This document shows positions 1-8,602 of a DNA stretch of 64,000 bases, one piece after another. Location: positions 1 to 64,000 of the forward strand of contig JADJVN010000026.1 of the NCBI GenBank assembly GCA_016710585.1, in the 5' to 3' direction. A program made the translations under genes and the position numbers. The notes under the pieces were generated by a model. It did no database searches and had not been told where the DNA came from. It was given only the letters and a program-made list of their open reading frames with translations. Position 1 is the first letter of the stretch. Every line of letters starts with the position of its first letter. This DNA comes from Saprospiraceae bacterium. GTDB lineage: Bacteria > Bacteroidota > Bacteroidia > Chitinophagales > Saprospiraceae.

Positions 1-1276
1 TTCAATAAAGTCTAATTCAAGAAAACCACTTCATACTTGGTCGTACAAATGGATCCATCCCATAATTATCGTCGATATGTAAAAATCCACCTGAGAGAAG
101 TTACAGCCTGAGATTTTGTGCTTCAGAAGTTCTGAAAACGACATTGCCATGTCCAGTCCAGCATGAACAAATGGAAAATTAAATATATCTGCACTACCTA
201 CCTCAACCCAATTGTGGCACCCGGATCCACCCTTATATTCATTTTTCTTTGTTGACGAATCAGATAGGATTGGTCAATGAAATGGCAAATTCATATACCA
301 ATCTCCCACCTCCGCCATATTTGAGCAATGCAATCTTAAGAGGAGCGTGCCAGCAGTACTGAAAGCATTAAAACTAATGCAAGTAGATATTAGAGCACTA
401 AAACTAGCATTCCTTTTCCGATAATGGTCTTTTTTTGTTACGAAGTATCAGAAGAAGCAACGATTCCAGCTGTTTCAGTTCGCAGTCGAAAGTTGCCAAG
501 ATCAACACTTAGAAATGATTTTCCTTCGATAAGTTTATTTCATTTTTGTAAAATCTCCTGCTGAGCCGAATTAAAACGAGCACATCTTCATTTGGATTGT
601 ATGTGACACCCCAGAAATTCCCAACATAATTATTTTCACATTAACAAATAAACCTTTGAGAAATATCAGACTGATTGATGAGTTTTTGAAATGGCATCAA
701 ATCATGGCATATCGTTGGTTGCCTGGCGATTATTGCTTTCACTTTCAATATAATTTTCTCCAATCGCTCTTTTTTTTTAATTCTCACGTGTTTTTCCATT
801 CTTCGCATTGGATTGGAATGATTTCACTCACCCCACATTCCACAGCCCTTTTCTACAAACCACTCAAATCTATCCATCTGTTGTGTTGGGCTTATCGCAA
901 TGCTTATTTTGGACTTTTCCTTCAGTTGAATGGAATTGATTCTACATTTTAGGAATGTAGAATCAGCGCCCAATTCTTGTATATTAGCAATGTACGTCCT
1001 TTCCCATCAAAGTCACTTACTAAAATTTGATCAGCGATTTTATGTCTTGTGGCACAACTACAATGGTGATGGTCTGGGCCATTGAGGACCGAATTTGGTA
1101 TCATTAATTTTAACTCCCTGAAATGAATCTTTTTGGCATAGATAGGATATATAACAATGAGTGAAATATATGGGTTTATTATATTTTAAGGACTCTTGGT
1201 CTATCTTTGTGCACTATTTTCAGGAGTATTGAACTAATTTTGGGTTAATCGTTAAAAGACCGTAGATTTTATTAGC
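1..1276 (-). other. No intact gene; decayed coding remnant, possibly FG-GAP/VCBS-like
   Basis: No frame stays open with recognisable protein character. Read on the minus strand, short pieces look coding but jump frame repeatedly. The clearest is at about 970-1036, where the reverse strand reads DQILVSDFDGKGRTLLIYKN, resembling the DFDGDGxxDL core of FG-GAP/VCBS beta-propeller repeats. Another piece at about 540-610 reads NPNEDVLVLIRLSRRFYKNE. Both are inference from short matches; the family assignment is weak. The segment directly precedes two other broken genes (rseP, hscB) and belongs to the same damaged block. The plus strand was checked for dxr, often next to rseP in this phylum, and no dxr motif was seen. 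Confidence 0.3.
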
Positions 1277-2616
1277 ATGGAAATTCTTTTATAATGATTA
1301 GTCAATTTATATCCTAAGCAAAATATATTTAGTAGTATTGCATGAATTTGGGCATTTTGCCTGCTCGTTTTGGTTTCAGACTAGAGTTGAAAATTTTATT
1401 TGTTTTTAATCCTTGGTTTCCTTATTTGAAAAGAAAATTGGGGACACAGAATGGGGAATAGGCTGGCTACCACTAGGAGGCTATGTGAAAATTTCTGGAA
1501 TGGTAGACTTAGGGTTTGACACCGAACAGTTGAATTCTGAACCTAAGCCCTATGAATTCAGATCAAAGCCAGCTTGGCGAGATTGATAATTATGTTAGGA
1601 GGCGTGACGGTAAGAATTTCCCCACATTAGAAGTTTTTTTATTGTTCCGCACTCACATGCACATGAGTATTGGCGAGAATACACATTCCTACTGAGTTAA
1701 AAATATGGCATCGTTACTGATAGTCTTGCCAAGTAAGTGGGATTTCAAGACGGAGAATAAGATTGTAAACTTGGGAGTACCAATTTTGATAGATTCGATC
1801 GAGGTAAATTGGTCAAAACAATGGTTTTGGATAATGTAGATACAGTTACAGTAGATGAAGTAATGGTCAAATGCAGGGGAACTGTCATAGATCAAAGCCA
1901 TATCAAGCCCTGACCAAACCAGAGAATAAAGAATGTAAGTTATGGAAATTCCCGGTTCCTGCAAGTAGCTAGTGTTGAACCGGAAATGGTGCGGACAAAG
2001 CGGGATTGAAAGCAGGAGACAAGCTTCCTAAGTATCGATGGATCATCAGCTAAATTTATGCATGAAGTTTTAGCAAATTTGCAAAATAAAAGAGCACCTA
2101 TAAATTTAAGTATTCTAAGGGGCATCGATACATTGAATACTAAGTCCACCACCTAACGAAAAAGGGCAAATAGGTTTTAAATACGAAACCATTTTACAGA
2201 TTATTATAAAGTACAGTCAATTAAATATGGGTTTTTGAATCTTTTCCATTAGGGATTGCACAAGGATAGGACGTGCTGACGATTATGTCAAAAGTATTAG
2301 ACAGATGTTTTCCAGGAAAAGTGAAGGCTAAGATTCGCTGGGAGGTTTTGCTTATAGGCTAATATGTTTGAAAAAGTTTGGGACTAAGGAATCATTCTGG
2401 AGGAATGACGGCGTGTTATCTAATCTTGGGTTTGATGCAGAGTTGTGCCTGTTCCTACTCTTGATGGTGGTTATGTGATGTTTCTCATTGCAAGAAGTTG
2501 TTTCAGGTAAGAAAATTGACTGATAAAATAATAGAAAAGGCAACCTTTGGTGGGGTTCTTTACTTATAGCGTTAATGTTATGTGCAGATGGGATGGACAT
2601 CTGAAGAAACCTGGTT
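1277..2616 (+). pseudogene. rseP: RseP-family site-2 zinc metalloprotease, full length but multiply frameshifted
   Basis: Pieced together over changing frames, this is a complete RseP-like intramembrane protease, which normally cuts membrane-bound anti-sigma factors. The start MEILL...ISQFILS at 1277 leads to a metal-binding HEFGH at about 1340. Then comes the typical segment with EKKIGDTEWGIGWLPLGGYV and KISGMV (about 1430-1510), then FDTEQLN...EPKPYEFRSKPAW (to about 1580) and IIMLGGVTV. The C-terminal half includes a PDZ-like part and the second membrane/metal region, with pieces matching FGFMNLLPVPTLDGGYVMF (about 2440-2480), VSGKKIDDKIIEKATLVG and ALML.ADGMDIFRNL at the end. Total span fits a normal protein of about 440 residues, so the damage is many small indels, not truncation. 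An intact copy must exist elsewhere if the function is essential, unless this is poor consensus sequence. Confidence 0.8.
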
Positions 2617-2633
2617 TTAATTAATTCGATCCA

Positions 2634-3136
2634 TTGATGCTGAGTTATTACAATTATTACAATATTCCATGTCAATACAAGCTGGATCAATCTGAATTAA
2701 GAAAGTTATTCTATAGTAAAAGCAAGGACTTGCATCCAGATCAATCTAATCAAATAGACGCAATTGATCAAACAAGTGTAAATAATGAAGCCTACAGAAG
2801 TTCTGTCAGACCCACACTTAAGACTGAAACAATTCTTGAAATTTTTAATGGTCCAATGGACAGTCTAAAATGCAGCTTCCCAAGCATTTTCATGGACATG
2901 ATGGATATCAATGAAGAGAAATAAGGGAATTTGTATCTGTTGAAAATAGAGAGCATCCTTATATGAAAAAATTAAATCATTAATTCAATCAGAGAAGATC
3001 ATTATAACATCATTATTCAAAATTTTTGATAAGCAGATCACTCTGAGAAGTCTTGGGAAACTGGAAAGTTTTATTTTAAGCAAAGTATTATTACAGGATA
3101 ACACAAAATATGAATCGAGAAGAGGTGGAGATGTAA
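2634..3136 (+). pseudogene. hscB: HscB-like J-domain co-chaperone, frameshifted
   Basis: The first 70 or so codons read YYNYYNIPCQYKLDQSELRK, FYSKSKDLHPDQ (with the J-domain HPD), then DQTSVNNEAYR, the usual HscB/Hsc20 pattern of a Fe-S cluster co-chaperone. After about 2815 the frame slips: pieces equivalent to GPMD, KMQLPKHF and MEMMDINEE appear in different frames, and a C-terminal piece ITQNMNREEVEM ends at a TAA at 3134-3136. The span of about 500 bp matches an intact HscB of about 170 residues. It lies 18 bp after the rseP remnant and shares its state. Assignment to HscB over another J-protein rests on the N-terminal pattern and the helical C-terminal remnant. Confidence 0.6.
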
Positions 3137-3364
3137 GTGGATTAGATTTTCTCATTTTATCCTGCTTTGAAATTGTGTGTGTCTGAACATACAAGATAAT
3201 GAATGTAATTTAGTAAATCACGGATAAATATTTCTTACTTGTTCAAAGTTTTACTTTATCATGCACGGTGCTAATACCTAAAAAAAAACAACCTCGCTTC
3301 CATTTATTAAGCAATAGAATACATATTAAAATTAAATTATATATGTAAATTCTTTGATTTTCCT

Positions 3365-3372
3365 TAACTTTG
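3365..3372 (+). promoter_or_regulatory. Promoter -7 element for thrS (TAACTTTG)
   Basis: TAACTTTG matches the Bacteroidota primary-sigma -7 consensus TAnnTTTG. It lies 17 bp before the ATG at 3390, so transcription would begin around 3379 with a very short leader. This placement argues against the earlier in-frame codon at 3354 as the start. A clear -33 TTG at the usual distance was not identified. Confidence 0.55.
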
Positions 3373-3389
3373 CAACTCAAATTCAGAAT

Positions 3390-5315
3390 ATGAAGATTAA
3401 AATCACTTTTCCTGATGGGCGTGTTGCAGAGTATGATAAGGGAACTACTTCTATGCAAATAGCCAGTTCAATCAGTGAAGGCTTGGCGCGCAATGTGTTG
3501 GGAGCTAAAGTAAATGGTATAGTCGTGGATGCTTCTAGACCTATTCAAGAAGATTCTACGGTGCAGTTGCTCACATGGAATGACAAAGAAGGAAAAAGTA
3601 CATTTTGGCATTCATCGGCGCATCTTATGGCGGAGGCATTGGAAGCACTTCATCCTGGAACAAAGTTTGGTATTGGACCAGCTATTGAGAATGGATTTTA
3701 TTACGACATCGATACAGGTGATAAAATATTGTCTGCAAATGATTTTCAAAAAATCGAACAAAAGATCATTGAATTGGCGAGACAATCCAATGAGTACAAG
3801 CGCACCGAAGTATCAAAAGCTGATGCGATAAAATATTTTACAGAAAAAAATGATGAATATAAGATCGAATTGCTACAAGATCTTCAAGATGGTCAGATCA
3901 CATTTTACAATCAAGGGAATTTTACTGATTTATGTCGTGGCCCACACATTCCAAACACTGGATTTATCAAAGCTGTAAAATTGCTCAATGTAGCAGGAGC
4001 ATATTGGAGAGGTGATGAGTCGAGAAAACAAATGACTAGAATTTATGCCATCACATTTCCAAAAGCAAAAGAGCTTGAAGAGTATTTGGTATTATTGGAA
4101 GAAGCAAAGAAGCGAGATCATAGAAAGCTTGGACAAGAGTTGGAGTTGTTCATGTTTTCAGAAAAAGTAGGAGCAGGACTTCCTATTTGGTTGCCAAAGG
4201 GAACTGCTTTGAGACAGCGTCTTGAAGATTTTTTGAAAGCAGAACAAATAGCTCGCGGATATACACCGGTGATTACACCACATATTGGACATAAAAATCT
4301 TTATGTCACCAGCGGACATTGGGAGAAATATGGTGCTGATTCATTTCAATCTATCAAGACTCCAAGAGAAGGGGAGGAGTTCATGTTCAAGCCAATGAAC
4401 TGTCCTCACCATTGTGAGATATTTGGACACAAGCCGCGATCCTATAAAGAACTTCCATTGCGCATCGCAGAGTTTGGTACAGTGTATCGATATGAGCAAA
4501 GTGGAGAATTGCATGGATTGACGCGAGTGCGATGTTTTACACAAGATGATGCGCATCTCTTCTGTACACCAGATCAAGTGAAAGCAGAATTTTTGGGAGT
4601 ATTAGATCTAACTATGAACGTGATCAAAAAATTAGGCTTTGACAATTTTACAGCTCAAATTAGTCTCCGAGATCCAGAGAATAAATCTAAATATATCGGT
4701 TCGGATGAGAACTGGGAAAAGGCAGAAAGAGCCATCATTGAAGCGACGGAGGAAGTAGGATTGGCGACTACTACTGAGTTGGGCGAAGCTGCATTCTATG
4801 GACCGAAATTGGACTTCATGGTGAAAGATGCATTAGGCAGATCTTGGCAATTGGGTACGATTCAGGTAGATTATAATTTGCCAGAGAGATTTGAATTGGA
4901 ATACATCGGTTCTGACAATCAAAAACATAGACCTGTGATGATCCATCGCGCTCCGTTTGGATCTATGGAGCGATTCATAGGTGTGTTGACTGAGCATTGT
5001 GCAGGGAAATTTCCGCTATGGCTCACACCAGAGCAATTTGCAATATTGCCTCTGAGCGATAAATATCTTGACTATGCTCATGAAGTTAATAGACAATTGC
5101 ATTCAGCTGGTTTGCGAGGTAGCATTGATTCTAGAGTAGAATCTATAGGAAAAAAGATCCGCGATACAGAGTTGAAGAAAATACCATACATGCTTATTGT
5201 CGGTGAAAAAGAAGCAGCAGAAGGAAACATCTCGGTAAGACGACAGGGCTCTGGTGATCAAGGTGCAGAATCTATTGAAGATTTTATCAAAGATTTGAAA
5301 GAGCAGATCGGATAA
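3390..5315 (+). CDS. thrS: Threonine--tRNA ligase (ThrRS)
   Basis: Charges tRNA-Thr with threonine in the cytoplasm. At 641 residues it is the normal full bacterial length with all domains: an N-terminal TGS domain (about 1-62), the second additional/editing domain with HSSAH (74-78) and CRGPH (182-186) supplying the editing-site ligands, the class II catalytic core with the zinc-binding MNCPHHCEIF (Cys338), the YRYEQSGE and TRVRCFTQDDAH segments of motif 2, the motif 3 region HRAPFGSMERFIGVL, and a C-terminal anticodon-binding domain. The ATG at 3390 is chosen because the promoter lies at 3365-3372 and because the TGS domain begins there with MKIKITFPDG. It is the first intact gene after the damaged block at 1-3136. 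Confidence 0.97.
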   Translation: MKIKITFPDGRVAEYDKGTTSMQIASSISEGLARNVLGAKVNGIVVDASRPIQEDSTVQLLTWNDKEGKSTFWHSSAHLMAEALEALHPGTKFGIGPAIENGFYYDIDTGDKILSANDFQKIEQKIIELARQSNEYKRTEVSKADAIKYFTEKNDEYKIELLQDLQDGQITFYNQGNFTDLCRGPHIPNTGFIKAVKLLNVAGAYWRGDESRKQMTRIYAITFPKAKELEEYLVLLEEAKKRDHRKLGQELELFMFSEKVGAGLPIWLPKGTALRQRLEDFLKAEQIARGYTPVITPHIGHKNLYVTSGHWEKYGADSFQSIKTPREGEEFMFKPMNCPHHCEIFGHKPRSYKELPLRIAEFGTVYRYEQSGELHGLTRVRCFTQDDAHLFCTPDQVKAEFLGVLDLTMNVIKKLGFDNFTAQISLRDPENKSKYIGSDENWEKAERAIIEATEEVGLATTTELGEAAFYGPKLDFMVKDALGRSWQLGTIQVDYNLPERFELEYIGSDNQKHRPVMIHRAPFGSMERFIGVLTEHCAGKFPLWLTPEQFAILPLSDKYLDYAHEVNRQLHSAGLRGSIDSRVESIGKKIRDTELKKIPYMLIVGEKEAAEGNISVRRQGSGDQGAESIEDFIKDLKEQIG

Positions 5316-5415
5316 GTATTTCGTCAATAGGTATGGCATGAATTTTGCATGTGATCATGTGCAGAACATTACACATCTATCTTTATAATTCTATAAAACA
5401 ATTTAAATTTATTAT

Positions 5416-5937
5416 ATGAATACTTTCTCAAAATCTATTTTAAAATTCGCCTTTTTAGGTCTATTAATTTTTGCTTTTTCTTGTAGTAAATCTGATTCAA
5501 ATGATACAAATGAAACAAAAGATTGCGATAATTTTGGACCAACTACCGGCAGCGCTACAATAAATGGTGCAACCCACAATCTTACTATTTCTCAATATTT
5601 GCTAACAGAAGATTTTGGAGTTTATACCCACCTTTTTCAATTGGCTGGAGTAAGTCCTGACTGCAATGAATTAAAGACAATTGCATTTACTCTTCAGAAT
5701 TCTAGTTCATCACCAGCTGGAACTTACCCAATAAAGAGTTTTTTTGGTTCAACCAATAATTCTGCTTATGGTGATTATATTATCCAAAAAATATCTCCAG
5801 TATCTCAAACTGCTATAGATATGGAATCAGGTGAATTGATCATCAAAGTTGTTGGCACAAAAAAATTCGAAATCAATTTGAATTCAGTATTGACTGATCA
5901 AAGCAATGTTAGTGCTAAAGCTACTCATCAGTTTTAA
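5416..5937 (+). CDS. Hypothetical lipoprotein
   Basis: 173 residues. An N-terminal hydrophobic segment ends in a lipobox-like FAFSC followed by KSDSNDTNE, so the protein is probably exported and lipid-anchored at Cys23; the acidic residues after the cysteine are typical of surface lipoproteins in this phylum. The rest (GSATINGATHNLTIS..., SSPAGTYPIKSFFG) looks beta-rich and resembles small DUF-type envelope lipoproteins, but no family was recognised. It stands alone between thrS and a strong terminator, so it is probably a single-gene unit. Function unknown. Confidence 0.75.
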   Translation: MNTFSKSILKFAFLGLLIFAFSCSKSDSNDTNETKDCDNFGPTTGSATINGATHNLTISQYLLTEDFGVYTHLFQLAGVSPDCNELKTIAFTLQNSSSSPAGTYPIKSFFGSTNNSAYGDYIIQKISPVSQTAIDMESGELIIKVVGTKKFEINLNSVLTDQSNVSAKATHQF

Positions 5938-5958
5938 ACTGTTTGTAAAAAATATATG

Positions 5959-5996
5959 AAATCTGAGTTGATCTGATGATTGACTCAGATTTTTTA
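5959..5996 (+). terminator. Rho-independent terminator after the lipoprotein gene
   Basis: The arms AAATCTGAGT and ACTCAGATTT form a ten-pair stem around an AT-rich loop, followed by a T run. It sits about 20 bp after the stop codon at 5937. Confidence 0.85.
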
Positions 5997-6063
5997 TTTT
6001 AGCTTAGATCATATTATTTTATTGAATAGAACATTAAGTTTTAAGTATAATAACATACTTATT

Positions 6064-6071
6064 TAATTTTG
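6064..6071 (+). promoter_or_regulatory. Promoter -7 element (TAATTTTG) for the DUF2867 gene
   Basis: Matches TAnnTTTG and lies 75 bp before the ATG at 6146. No clear TTG was found at the -33 position. Confidence 0.4.
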
Positions 6072-6145
6072 GCAATCACAAAACTTAGAGTTAACATTTA
6101 TTGTTGGTATTCAAAACGAGATCATTAGATTTAGTGAATATTTTC

Positions 6146-6691
6146 ATGGCTATAATAAAAACAAATCTTCCTCTTCAATCAATATTAAACTACAAGGAGA
6201 AAAGCTATGATTATATCGATAGTTTTCAAGATTCCTTTCACGACAAAAATCTGTCAATAGGCCCAAAAGAAATATGCAAACTGTTTTTTGGAACTGGTCC
6301 CCAATGGGTGGACAAATTATTCCAATTGAGAAATCGCATCGTCAAAATTTTTGGTTTAAAAGTTTCTGGTGAAATCAAGGATAGGCAATCTTTATTGGAA
6401 AATGTAAAGTTCCTGCCAGGAGAGCAAATTGGCTTCTTTAAGTTTTATAATATTACAGACAATGAGATCGTCATGGGTGAGGATGACAAGCATCTAAATT
6501 TTCGTGTATCATTATTTTTAGAACAAGATGATATAACTGATCCTCATTTAAAAAAATTGACCATATCTACAGTGGTCAATTATAATAATTGGTTTGGACG
6601 CCTATATTTCTTGCCAGTCAGACCTTTTCATCAATTGATTGTGCCATCTATGATGAGGGGAATCATTCGAGGGTGTAATGGGGAAATTTAG
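6146..6691 (+). CDS. DUF2867 domain-containing protein
   Basis: 181 residues, cytoplasmic, no signal peptide or membrane segment. The pattern (YDYIDSFQDSF near the N terminus, FFGTGPQWVDKLFQLRN, GEQIGFFKFY, EIVMGEDDKHLNFRVSL, STVVNYNNWFGRLYFLPVRP, and a C-terminal LIVPSMMRG) is that of the DUF2867 family, whose biochemical role is not known. The ATG at 6146 is chosen because the earlier in-frame TTG at 6101 adds 15 residues unlike the family. It converges with the minus-strand gene ending at 6703, with only an 11-bp gap. Confidence 0.8.
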   Translation: MAIIKTNLPLQSILNYKEKSYDYIDSFQDSFHDKNLSIGPKEICKLFFGTGPQWVDKLFQLRNRIVKIFGLKVSGEIKDRQSLLENVKFLPGEQIGFFKFYNITDNEIVMGEDDKHLNFRVSLFLEQDDITDPHLKKLTISTVVNYNNWFGRLYFLPVRPFHQLIVPSMMRGIIRGCNGEI

Positions 6692-6702
6692 TAATTATTT
6701 TT

Positions 6703-7227
6703 TCATTTGATTAAAGTTTTTGGTGATGAAACAACTATTTTTTCATTTACAATATCAACAATTTTAACTTGGAAGCCATTCCACTTTTTGATGACAAATA
6801 GGAAACAGTGATCATTGAGCATTTCTATAGAATATACCTTGCCTTCATACGTTGCTCCACCATTTCTTATCAATGCAATTGGCACATCAACTTCATGTAT
6901 ACTTTTTTTCTCTTGATTATACTTAAATAAATATAAATAAATCGAACCTTCTTCAATTTTTACACTATGTGCTGTAGAGATTCCAAATACTAAGTCTTTA
7001 TCAATTTGAATAAATTTTGAAGATTGTGAATTATTATCATCTAAAACAATCATCCAATTCTTATCTAGAAATAAATTACTATCTTGCAAAAAAGCCTGTT
7101 CTTTGTCTTTTATATTTGGAAGCAGATTTAGAAACTTAAAATTGCCAACAAATAAATCATTGAAAGCTTGCCCAAACAAAGGCTCTATAGGTAAATATAA
7201 AATACAGAATAATAATATTTTTTTCAT
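6703..7227 (-). CDS. Hypothetical secreted protein
   Basis: 174 residues from the ATG at 7227 (MKKILLFCILYLP...); an upstream GTG at 7239 would add four residues before the signal peptide and is less likely. A signal peptide with cleavage near FGQ-AF is visible, and no lipobox, so the product is probably periplasmic or outer-membrane associated. The mature part alternates short beta-like stretches (NWMIVLDDNN, KDLVFGISTAHSV, IYLYLFKYNQ, CFLFVIKKWNGFQVKIVDI). No family recognised. Confidence 0.65.
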   Translation of the reverse strand: MKKILLFCILYLPIEPLFGQAFNDLFVGNFKFLNLLPNIKDKEQAFLQDSNLFLDKNWMIVLDDNNSQSSKFIQIDKDLVFGISTAHSVKIEEGSIYLYLFKYNQEKKSIHEVDVPIALIRNGGATYEGKVYSIEMLNDHCFLFVIKKWNGFQVKIVDIVNEKIVVSSPKTLIK

Positions 7228-7257
7228 TACGCAAATCACTTTTTTCTTTTGTCAATA

Positions 7258-7292
7258 AAGTTGTCACAACAAGATTTTTGAGATTTTTTTAT
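7258..7292 (+). repeat. Dispersed CA(G)AACAAGATTTTTGAGATTT repeat, copy 1
   Basis: TTGTCACAACAAGATTTTTG followed by AGATTTTTT. It resembles the copy at 7417-7462 (TTGTCAGAACAGGATTTTTG) and a shorter one at 53133-53158 (ATTATCAGAACAAGATTATT). Intergenic; function unknown. Confidence 0.5.
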
Positions 7293-7416
7293 ATTATTAA
7301 TAAAGTGGACTGTCCAAACACAAAGATAGTCGAAATTAGTATAATGAAAAAGTAAAATCCCAAGCAATTTAATGTTATGTCCATTCTTCATTAACCACTC
7401 TCTATTATTCTAAAAA

Positions 7417-7462
7417 TTTGTCAGAACAGGATTTTTGGATTTTTATGATTATCAGGATTTCA
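7417..7462 (+). repeat. Dispersed CAGAACAGGATTTTTGGATTT repeat, copy 2
   Basis: TTGTCAGAACAGGATTTTTG, then GATTTTTATGATTATCAGGATTTC. Internally it repeats (T)CAG(A)..GATTT twice. Similar copies lie at 7258-7292 and 53133-53158. This style of intergenic repeat is familiar from Bacteroidota genomes, but I know no assigned role. Confidence 0.5.
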
Positions 7463-7630
7463 ATTTTTGATTTATAAGTCAGCACTAATCAAGCACGAAC
7501 ATACGAAGAATTAGTGAAAGGTGTTTACCGAAGTATGGTCTTAAATTACTCTAAAAACCCCCATATAGAGTTTTAAAAAAACTCCAGTAGAATTTAATAT
7601 CGATTATCTTTGTAACAGAATAATAACTCA

Positions 7631-7659
7631 AGTGAGCTTAAAAAGTCAAGGCTATTCAT
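7631..7659. repeat. Shared intergenic core repeat, copy 1
   Basis: AGTGAGCTTA followed by AAAAGTCAAGGCTATTCA. A near-identical copy (AGTGAGTTAA plus AAAAGTCAAGGCTATTCA) is at 51771-51798. Both copies stand just before a CTTNNNA heptad arm, after a short CAT.AA.AA spacer. Confidence 0.7.
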
Positions 7660-7669
7660 GCATCAACAA

Positions 7670-7721
7670 CTTTTTACTTTCTACTTTCCACTTTCCACTT
7701 TTTACTTACAACTTTCCACTT
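7670..7721. repeat. Degenerate heptad array A (CTTNNNA, one arm)
   Basis: Seven consecutive 7-bp units CTTTTTA, CTTTCTA, CTTTCCA, CTTTCCA, CTTTTTA, CTTACAA, CTTTCCA run without phase slip, then a weaker CTTCTAT reaches the stop codon (7722-7724) of the minus-strand LysM gene. On the transcript strand of that gene the units read AAGTNNN. The opposite arm found at the other sites is missing here; the shared core at 7631-7659 lies directly before the arm. Confidence 0.85.
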
Positions 7722-8549
7722 CTATCTCAAATACCGTAGCTGAGTAAAGAATCTTTTATTTGCAATACTTAGATCTTTTGCGACTTCACCTGCAATGACG
7801 ACCTCGCAATTTTTTGGATAGTGTCTAGGGATTCTTCCTACCACTTTTGCGTATACTTTTCGCTCACGGATAGGGTTGGTGATTTCGATGATCGAATTGA
7901 TTTTTGCAGTGCGATGGAGTGCGTAGTATTTTCCATCATCTTGATATGATTTTTCCCAGATTCCTAGACCTCGTGTGCTAGAATTAAATCTATAGTTTTC
8001 TTCTTCAATAAATTTGCTTACTAGTAAGGATTTTTCTGGTGCTGTGGCTTGAATACTATCTATTGATGTGAGTTCTGAATCTTGATCTTTGTTCAGCCAT
8101 CCTACAAGAATCACTTTATTTTCAGTTGACTTATTTTGATTGAGGTGGGGATTTAATTTTTTTAATTGTTCCCAGTTTAGATTTAATTTTCCGATCAAGA
8201 GAGAAAAACTGGTTTCTTTTGCATTGGGTCTGTAATATATTTTTTTGCGTTGTAAAGGTTTTGGATCAATTTGACTTATGATTTCTTTTTGAATTTCAAG
8301 TTTGATTAATTTATTTTTTACCAGTCCTTTTTGATGATCTGGATTGATGGAGATAATCTTGTCTATGTCCATTCTGAATTCTCTGCTGAGAGAAAATAGG
8401 GTTTGTTTTGGATTCACCTCTTGGATGAAGAATATCTCACCCTTTTCATTCTTTTCTATGAAAATACTATCATTTTGCCCAAAAATGCTGTTAATTTGGC
8501 AAATAAATAGCAAACTGCAATATTTGAATAAGCTATAATATGATCGCAT
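7722..8549 (-). CDS. LysM and RlpA-like double-psi beta-barrel envelope protein
   Basis: 275 residues from the ATG at 8549; a TTG three codons upstream is ignored because the promoter at 8568-8575 leaves room for either and ATG is the stronger start. A signal peptide ends near IFGQ. The next part (about 45-100: FFIQEVNPKQTLFSLSREFR, then INPDHQKGLVKN) matches a LysM peptidoglycan-binding module, and a second LysM-like stretch follows (KETSFSLLIGKLNLNWEQLK, LNPHL). The C-terminal 85 residues (GLGIWEKSYQDDGKYYALHR, NPIRERKVYAKVVGRIP, EVVIAGEVAKDL) resemble the RlpA-like barrel common in Bacteroidota. Probable role: periplasmic protein at the cell wall. Whether it cuts glycan is unknown. Confidence 0.75.
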   Translation of the reverse strand: MRSYYSLFKYCSLLFICQINSIFGQNDSIFIEKNEKGEIFFIQEVNPKQTLFSLSREFRMDIDKIISINPDHQKGLVKNKLIKLEIQKEIISQIDPKPLQRKKIYYRPNAKETSFSLLIGKLNLNWEQLKKLNPHLNQNKSTENKVILVGWLNKDQDSELTSIDSIQATAPEKSLLVSKFIEEENYRFNSSTRGLGIWEKSYQDDGKYYALHRTAKINSIIEITNPIRERKVYAKVVGRIPRHYPKNCEVVIAGEVAKDLSIANKRFFTQLRYLR

Positions 8550-8567
8550 TGTACTCAAATTTAGCTA

Positions 8568-8575
8568 CAAATATA
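8568..8575 (-). promoter_or_regulatory. Promoter -7 element (TATATTTG) for the LysM protein gene
   Basis: Reverse strand TATATTTG, 18 bp before the ATG at 8549, matching TAnnTTTG. It implies a very short leader. Confidence 0.5.
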
Positions 8576-8602
8576 TAATAAAAATATTTAATATGTGTAA
8601 AA

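Larger units (their letters stand above)
7228..7630. other. Intergenic region, no gene seen
   Basis: About 400 bp without a plausible gene. It holds two related copies of a CARGATTTTTGRGATTT-type motif (7258-7292 and 7417-7462), annotated separately, and then the repeat core and heptad array that lead up to 7721. A GTG/ATG-poor composition and stops in all frames argue against coding. Confidence 0.6.

Noticed and set aside
656..952. 98-residue frame in the first kb
   Set aside because: Low-complexity aromatic composition, no signal, and inside the decayed minus-strand block.
1..1276. dxr remnant upstream of rseP
   Set aside because: No Dxr motif (NADPH site or SMGKKITIDSATL-like segment) was found in any frame.
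3354..3389. Upstream start for thrS
   Set aside because: The extra 12 codons overlap the -7 promoter element at 3365-3372 and precede the conserved TGS start.
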